A stretch of 37,066 bases of DNA from Proteobacteria bacterium UBA4457 (GTDB lineage Bacteria; Pseudomonadota; Gammaproteobacteria; Ga0077536). Below are positions 32,485 through 37,066 of the stretch, piece after piece; position 1 is the stretch's first letter; every line of letters begins with the position of its first letter. A program made the position numbers and the translations under genes. The notes under the pieces were generated by a model, which searched no databases, had not been told where the DNA came from, and saw nothing but the letters and a program-made list of their open reading frames with translations. The stretch lies in NCBI GenBank assembly GCA_002390205.1, contig DGOV01000034.1:1-37066 (forward strand), given 5' to 3'.

Positions 32485-34893
32485 ATGCGCGCAAAAATCG
32501 CTTACTGGGTAATGGATAATCGCTTTCTAGTTACCTGCTTGTTTATTCTAGCTACTTTGCTTTTCTCTTTAGGTCTTCCAAAAGTGGATATTAGAACTGT
32601 CTTTAACGATCTACTACCCCTAGACGATCCCTTTGTTCAGATCTACTACGACAACAAGAATTTCGGTAACCCGATGACTATGGCCATCATGGTCAAGAAT
32701 AAGAACGGAGATATATACAATCCCGATACCTTGGCTAAGGTTTGGGACATTACGAGAGATATTGACCTGGCCCCTGCTGTCGATCATGATCAAATTCTCT
32801 CTGTAGCCACTGAAAAAATCCGATATGCTACTGCTACCGTAGACGGTATTGATACTAAACCGCTTATGGATGATCATCCTCCTGAAACGGTCGCTGAAAT
32901 AACTGAGTTCAAGCGACGTGTGCTACTTTCTCCGAGCGCTCAAACTTTTTTTGTGTCCAGAGACGAGACAGCAGCCCTAATAACGGCCGCTTTCCTTGAC
33001 CATGTAGATTATGGTGAGGCTTTCGACTATGCACAAAACTTAGTTTTGAACGCTCGCGACGGTAACCACGAAGTCCACTTGACCGGCCACCCTGTCCTCA
33101 CTGGCTGGGTATACAAACTACAGAAACAAACTTATGGAATCTTTGCTATTACCATACTCCTTTTGGTGATCGCTCTCGTTTTCTATATGAAAAATATTGC
33201 TGGTGTTGTCACACCTATCACCTGTGCTGCTGTCGCCGGTGTTTGGGGTTTTGGTTTCATAGGGTTGCTGGGGAAGCCCATTGAGCCTTTATTAATGATT
33301 GTGCCTTTGCTGCTAGTAGCCAGATCTTTTTCGCACTGTGTGCAATATACGGAGAGATACTACGAAATATTATCCCATGTGAAAGACCGAAAAGAAGCTG
33401 CTGAGCATACGATGAATATCATGATGGCGCCTTCGATCCTAGGCATTCTTACAGACGTTTGCGGAATTATCTTCATTGCAATCGCACCAATAAAAGCGAT
33501 GGACAACCATGCTATTTTCTGTGGCATGTGGGCCTTATGGATCATCCCGACAGGTACTTTTCTCTGCTCGATTTTATTGTCATATCTCCCAGTACCAAAA
33601 AACATGCAACAAATGCTCGTAAGCAATGAGTCGAAAAATGGGTTACACGCAAGCCAAGGCAGATTGTTGAAGCGCCTTGCTACGTTAAGTGTAGGTACTA
33701 AAGCAAAGCGCACTAGCGTACTAGTAATCATAATTGGAATCGCGGGAATTTATCTGAACACTCAGATAAAAATAGGAAACCCTGTTGAAGGAAGTAACAT
33801 TCTTTGGCCTGACTCGGAATTTAATATAGGTGTTAGAGCAATAAACGCCCATTTCCCGGGAACGAATACACTCGAGATAGTGCTCGAGTCAAAAACGAGA
33901 GACATAACACATCGCGTTGCCAACACGCCGAAGGTCGTCGAAGTTGCACAGGCACTGCAGAGAAAACTCGAGATGGATGAGGTGCTCCCTCCTCGGGCGA
34001 GCTTAACTTTTGCCGATTATATGAGTGATATAAACCGCCTGTTTTCAGGAGGAAACCCTAAGTGGGCTCCTCTGGACTTGACCGATGAAGCCATCAGTGC
34101 TGCCGGCTTTGCCGCGCTATTAGGAAGTAATGCGGTTAACTTTGGACATGTAGCAGATTTTGAGTTCCAAAACTCCACAGTATCTTTCTGGTACAAAGAC
34201 AACAAACAAGAAACAGTTGACCATGCGCTTGCCGCCGCTGCTAAGGCAGTAGAGGAAGTAGGACTGGAACATCCAGACTTTCACGTAAAATTAGGGACCG
34301 GAGTGATAGCGCTTCAACAGGCGATGAACAATGTGATCTCAAGATATCATTGGATCATTATCGGAATGGTAAATGTTGCAGTTATGATACTAGCTGGGTT
34401 CGCGTATCGTTCAATGGTGGCAGCTTTTATCCTACTCATTCCAGTAAACCTTGCTAACCTCTTGTTGGTGGCCTGCATGCATCTTGTAGGTGTCGGTTTG
34501 GATATGAATGCCGGTATAGTCGCCGTAATAGGGGTGGGCGTAGGAATAGACTATGGTATCTATCTCCTGTCTCGTATCTGCGAAGAATACTCGGCTAAAA
34601 ATCACGATCTAACGAAAGCTATTGAAGCTGCATTAACTACAACAGGGAAGGCAATTATGTTTACGGCGACTATTATGTTGCTCGGCATAACACCATGGTA
34701 CTTTTTGTCCGACCTGAAATTCATGGCGGACATGGGATTACTTCTTATACTGGTTATGTTGATTAATATGTTGTTGTCTCTGGTCGTACTTCCTTTACTC
34801 GTCTGGTATATAAAGCCTAAATTTTTGGCGAGGCAGGATCTAATAATCGGAGAAAGTATTGATATTGAGAAATTGCGCAGAGTGACTAACTAA
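32485..34893 (+). CDS. RND/MMPL-family exporter (second)
   Basis: An 802-residue RND-superfamily inner-membrane protein. Seen: a TM near 12-32, periplasmic loop to about 205, a TM bundle (about 212-365) containing KPIEPLLMIVPLLLVARSFSHCVQYTERYYE, a second loop (about 440-620), and a second bundle with GVGVGIDYGIYLLSRICEEY near 680-699, whose Asp-Tyr is the RND proton-relay position. The two halves repeat the same plan. It differs from the first RND gene in this window by length and loops, so it is not a recent duplicate. Its probable role is transport of lipid or acyl compounds; its neighbours (acyl-CoA dehydrogenase, CoA-transferase) suggest the cargo enters or leaves CoA metabolism. A weak GGAAAA serves the ATG. 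No LolA-like partner is adjacent. Confidence 0.87.
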   Translation: MRAKIAYWVMDNRFLVTCLFILATLLFSLGLPKVDIRTVFNDLLPLDDPFVQIYYDNKNFGNPMTMAIMVKNKNGDIYNPDTLAKVWDITRDIDLAPAVDHDQILSVATEKIRYATATVDGIDTKPLMDDHPPETVAEITEFKRRVLLSPSAQTFFVSRDETAALITAAFLDHVDYGEAFDYAQNLVLNARDGNHEVHLTGHPVLTGWVYKLQKQTYGIFAITILLLVIALVFYMKNIAGVVTPITCAAVAGVWGFGFIGLLGKPIEPLLMIVPLLLVARSFSHCVQYTERYYEILSHVKDRKEAAEHTMNIMMAPSILGILTDVCGIIFIAIAPIKAMDNHAIFCGMWALWIIPTGTFLCSILLSYLPVPKNMQQMLVSNESKNGLHASQGRLLKRLATLSVGTKAKRTSVLVIIIGIAGIYLNTQIKIGNPVEGSNILWPDSEFNIGVRAINAHFPGTNTLEIVLESKTRDITHRVANTPKVVEVAQALQRKLEMDEVLPPRASLTFADYMSDINRLFSGGNPKWAPLDLTDEAISAAGFAALLGSNAVNFGHVADFEFQNSTVSFWYKDNKQETVDHALAAAAKAVEEVGLEHPDFHVKLGTGVIALQQAMNNVISRYHWIIIGMVNVAVMILAGFAYRSMVAAFILLIPVNLANLLLVACMHLVGVGLDMNAGIVAVIGVGVGIDYGIYLLSRICEEYSAKNHDLTKAIEAALTTTGKAIMFTATIMLLGITPWYFLSDLKFMADMGLLLILVMLINMLLSLVVLPLLVWYIKPKFLARQDLIIGESIDIEKLRRVTN

Positions 34894-34940
34894 TAGGTAG
34901 TCAGCCTGACATCAAAACGAGGCAGCTAATGGTTGGCAAT

Positions 34941-36188
34941 TCAGATGATTGAGTCTTTTCTCAATCTCTCAATGTCTCCCTCGCTCAAGCCGAGCTCTCG
35001 ATATATTTCGAGATTATCTTGCCCCAAAGTAGGGGCAGGGTTTCGTATCTTAGTGGGTGTTCTTGAAAATTTGGCAGTTGGCCCTGTTAGAGGGACGACA
35101 CTCCCATCGGACAACGTCGTCTCCTGTAACATATCACGAGCACCGACATTCTCATCCGTTGATACTTCAGAAAAGGTGTTAACCTTTGTCACTGTCAAAC
35201 CTATCCCCAACATAGAATCTACGACCTCCCCAACAGTACGCTCCGCACACCAACCTTTGACAACGCTATCTACCTCATCCCTACGTTTGATCCGTTCCGA
35301 ACCGTTATAGTGAGCAATGTCGTCTCTCTTCATTAGCTTGCAAAAAGAAACCCAGTGAGAATCCAGCAACACGCCGCCATATATCTCTCCACCCTTGCAA
35401 CTATAAACATTTACCGGAGCTGCAATAGCAAATTGATTTGCCATTTTAGGGGTGGGTATATCAATCGCCCCGGCTGTAAGAAGTCCATTACTTTGAAACC
35501 ATATCCCATCCACCAATGCCACATCGATGTGTTGGCCCTCACCAGTCCTGTTGCGATAATGCAAAGCGGCCAATGCGCCTAAAGCAGCATTCATGCCAGC
35601 AAGATCATCGCCCAAAAATGTAGGCGCTTTAATCGGACCTCCATCTGGCTCACCGTTAAGGGAGCTCCACCCTGTGTAATTCTGAGCGATAGGATCGTAG
35701 CATGCACGAGACGAATATGGCCCAAATTGACCATAACCGCTGACCGAGGCATATATTATGTCTTCCTTAACTTTTTTTACGTCCTCATAGCCAACGCCCC
35801 AGCCAGCCAAGGTTCCAGGCTTAAAATTTTCAATAACAATATCAGCTGTTTGCGATAGCTTTAAGAACAGTTCTCTCCCTGCAGGCTCATGCAAATCAAT
35901 CGTTACGCTTTTTTTGTTACGGTTCACTGTCTCATTTGGTAAGGTCAGGTTAGAGTCAGGCAAGACAGGCGGAAGCTTACGTATTATCTCTCCGTCGGGA
36001 TGCTCTACTTTTATCACTGTGGCCCCAAAATCAGCTAGCAGGCATCCGGCCATAGGGCCTGCCCATGTTGTGGTAGCTTCTACCACTCGAACCCCTTCTA
36101 GCGGTCCAGCAATGCCTTCTAGCGCGTCTTTATAGAAATCATTTTTCTTCATTCCTAGTTCCTGTTTGCTCACTTGAGCAGTTGACAT
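34941..36188 (-). CDS. Class III CoA-transferase (CaiB/BaiF family)
   Basis: A 415-residue CaiB/BaiF protein counted from the ATG at 36188, which has TAAGGTG just upstream; a TTG six codons earlier (36206) is unsupported. Seen: PLEGVRVVEATTTWAGPMAGCLLADFGATVIKVE near 29-62, NRNKKSVTIDLHEPAGR near 90-105, ADIVIENFKPGTL near 115-127, SVSGYGQFGPYSSR near 148-161, GDDLAGMNAALGALAALHYRNRTGEGQHIDVA near 193-224 where the catalytic Asp of the family lies (Asp194 or Asp195), and a C-terminal RGTT-like PLTGPTAKFSRTPTKI. It transfers CoA from one acyl-CoA to another carboxylate; the typical size is about 400 residues. Cytosolic. It converges on the RND exporter and diverges from DUF1015. Substrate unknown. 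Confidence 0.9.
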   Translation of the reverse strand: MSTAQVSKQELGMKKNDFYKDALEGIAGPLEGVRVVEATTTWAGPMAGCLLADFGATVIKVEHPDGEIIRKLPPVLPDSNLTLPNETVNRNKKSVTIDLHEPAGRELFLKLSQTADIVIENFKPGTLAGWGVGYEDVKKVKEDIIYASVSGYGQFGPYSSRACYDPIAQNYTGWSSLNGEPDGGPIKAPTFLGDDLAGMNAALGALAALHYRNRTGEGQHIDVALVDGIWFQSNGLLTAGAIDIPTPKMANQFAIAAPVNVYSCKGGEIYGGVLLDSHWVSFCKLMKRDDIAHYNGSERIKRRDEVDSVVKGWCAERTVGEVVDSMLGIGLTVTKVNTFSEVSTDENVGARDMLQETTLSDGSVVPLTGPTAKFSRTPTKIRNPAPTLGQDNLEIYRELGLSEGDIERLRKDSII

Positions 36189-36344
36189 TACACACCTTAG
36201 ATTCAAAGGTGATTAAAATCCAGAGGCAGCGGCATATTATTCATTTCCAGTCTAGCTTATATGCGAATTTTCAGTCTTAAGTACAAAGACTTGTTATCAT
36301 TCCATAGGAGAACACATCAGATTACAACCTTCCGAGTATATAAA

Positions 36345-37066
36345 ATGCACAAAAAATTTCTGGCTAGACCTTTCCCCGCTTTAAGACCAACCAAAGAATC
36401 GGCCACTTCAGTCATAGCACCACCTTATGATGTGATTAACTTAAAAGAAGCTAAAGAATTAGCCGAAGGCAAGCCTTTCTCATTCTTGCGTGTTTCAAGA
36501 GCCGAACTCGAAATGCCAAATTCCACGAGTTCATATGCCCCAGAAGTCTATGAGAGAGCCGCAAAAAACCTTCAGCAGCTAAAACAAGAAAAGATTCTGA
36601 TACAAGACGAAAGGGCCGCTTACTATGTCTACCGGATAAGTAATGCCAATCATACTCAGATCGGTGTGGCATTATCCGCATCAGTCGATGCCTATGATAA
36701 AAATAAAATCCGCAAACATGAGCTAACTCGCCATGCCAAAGAAACGGATAGAACTAATCAAATCAGTGCCGTCAAGGCAATTACAGGGCCTGTGCTTCTG
36801 GCTCACCGTGAACAGCCTGCATTGGATCAATTGTTATTGGAAATCAGCTCAAACGAAGCTTCTGATTATGAAGGGACTGTCGACGGTTGGTTGCATGAAA
36901 TATGGGTTGTGAAAGCTGACAATTTGATTGGCGAGATATCTTCGTATATCAATTCGATGCCTGCATTGTATATAGCAGATGGGCACCACAGATCAGCCGC
37001 TGCCTCCCGAGTGGCTAAACAACGCTTAGAACAAAACTCTGATCTTGCAGATGACAACCCTTGCCA
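36345..37066 (+). CDS. DUF1015 family protein, N-terminal part (continues beyond window)
   Basis: An ATG at 36345 opens a frame with no stop to the window edge (240 complete codons). Seen: ARPFPALRP at 7-15, VIAPPYDVINLKEA near 23-36, PFSFLRVSRAE, YVYRISNANHTQIGV, the KIRKHELTRHAKETDRTNQI block near 125-144, TGPVLLA and YIADGHHRSAAASR near 216-229, which are DUF1015 signatures. The family (about 400 residues) is uncharacterised; it is sometimes found near serine biosynthesis genes, but nothing here confirms that. The ribosome site is weak: AGGAG at 36306-36310 is too far from the ATG, and no better in-frame ATG exists upstream. Divergent from the CoA-transferase. Confidence 0.85.
   Translation, partial: MHKKFLARPFPALRPTKESATSVIAPPYDVINLKEAKELAEGKPFSFLRVSRAELEMPNSTSSYAPEVYERAAKNLQQLKQEKILIQDERAAYYVYRISNANHTQIGVALSASVDAYDKNKIRKHELTRHAKETDRTNQISAVKAITGPVLLAHREQPALDQLLLEISSNEASDYEGTVDGWLHEIWVVKADNLIGEISSYINSMPALYIADGHHRSAAASRVAKQRLEQNSDLADDNPC

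Noticed and set aside
9356..34893. The two RND exporters as a recent duplication
   Set aside because: They differ in length, loop sequences and proton-relay segment, and only the second lacks a LolA-like neighbour; they are distant paralogues.

Overview
This 37 kb window looks like chromosomal accessory DNA from a free-living, aerobic, probably marine gammaproteobacterium. The base composition is mid-40s % GC by eye. Shine-Dalgarno sites are ordinary and many starts are GTG or TTG. The gene set (MMPL/RND exporters, DUF1329 and LolA-like proteins, EthD, LLM flavin enzymes, SDRs, acyl-CoA enzymes, DUF938, GFA, GST) resembles lipid-, steroid- or xenobiotic-degrading marine Pseudomonadales-type genomes. 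That placement is inference; there is no rRNA or other marker here. I saw no tRNA, CRISPR array, insertion sequence or phage gene, and no clear frameshift.

Layout. 1-295: C-terminal end of a DUF1329 protein. 347-2987: LLM oxidoreductase, tandem EthD protein, exported unknown. 2990-8466: CoA-transferase, sodium:solute symporter, SDR and acyl-CoA synthetase, a carboxylate uptake/activation set. 8674-15575: TetR regulator, then a co-directional run of RND exporter, LolA-like periplasmic protein, MetX-like hydrolase, branched-chain aminotransferase, CMD/AhpD-like protein and glyoxalase I. 15580-18749: SDR, DUF938 methyltransferase, CmcJ-like Fe/2OG oxygenase, GST. 18891-23282: unknown lipoprotein, membrane di-iron hydroxylase of the sterol-desaturase superfamily, soluble ferritin-like di-iron protein, and a two-domain acyltransferase of OlsF type (predicted ornithine-lipid synthase). 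23318-26578: second LLM enzyme, two NTF2-like proteins, YdhR-like and GFA proteins. 26864-29980: acetoin/pyruvate dehydrogenase-type E1-alpha, E1-beta and an E2 in which a lipoyl domain is fused to an alpha/beta hydrolase; no E3 gene is nearby. 29958-36188: exported SurE, acyl-CoA dehydrogenase, second RND exporter, class III CoA-transferase. 36345-end: start of a DUF1015 protein.

Two themes tie the window together. One is membrane lipid chemistry and traffic: the OlsF-like enzyme, two unrelated di-iron proteins beside it, two RND exporters, and LolA-like and DUF1329 proteins. The other is CoA-dependent carbon catabolism with glutathione- and flavin-dependent detoxification. The best candidate for something undescribed is the 19565-23282 block. 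There an ornithine-lipid synthase sits next to a membrane hydroxylase of the superfamily that includes OlsE and a di-iron ferritin-like protein of unknown role, suggesting a locus for modified aminolipids. Several palindromes lie in divergent or upstream regions and are listed as candidate regulatory sites.
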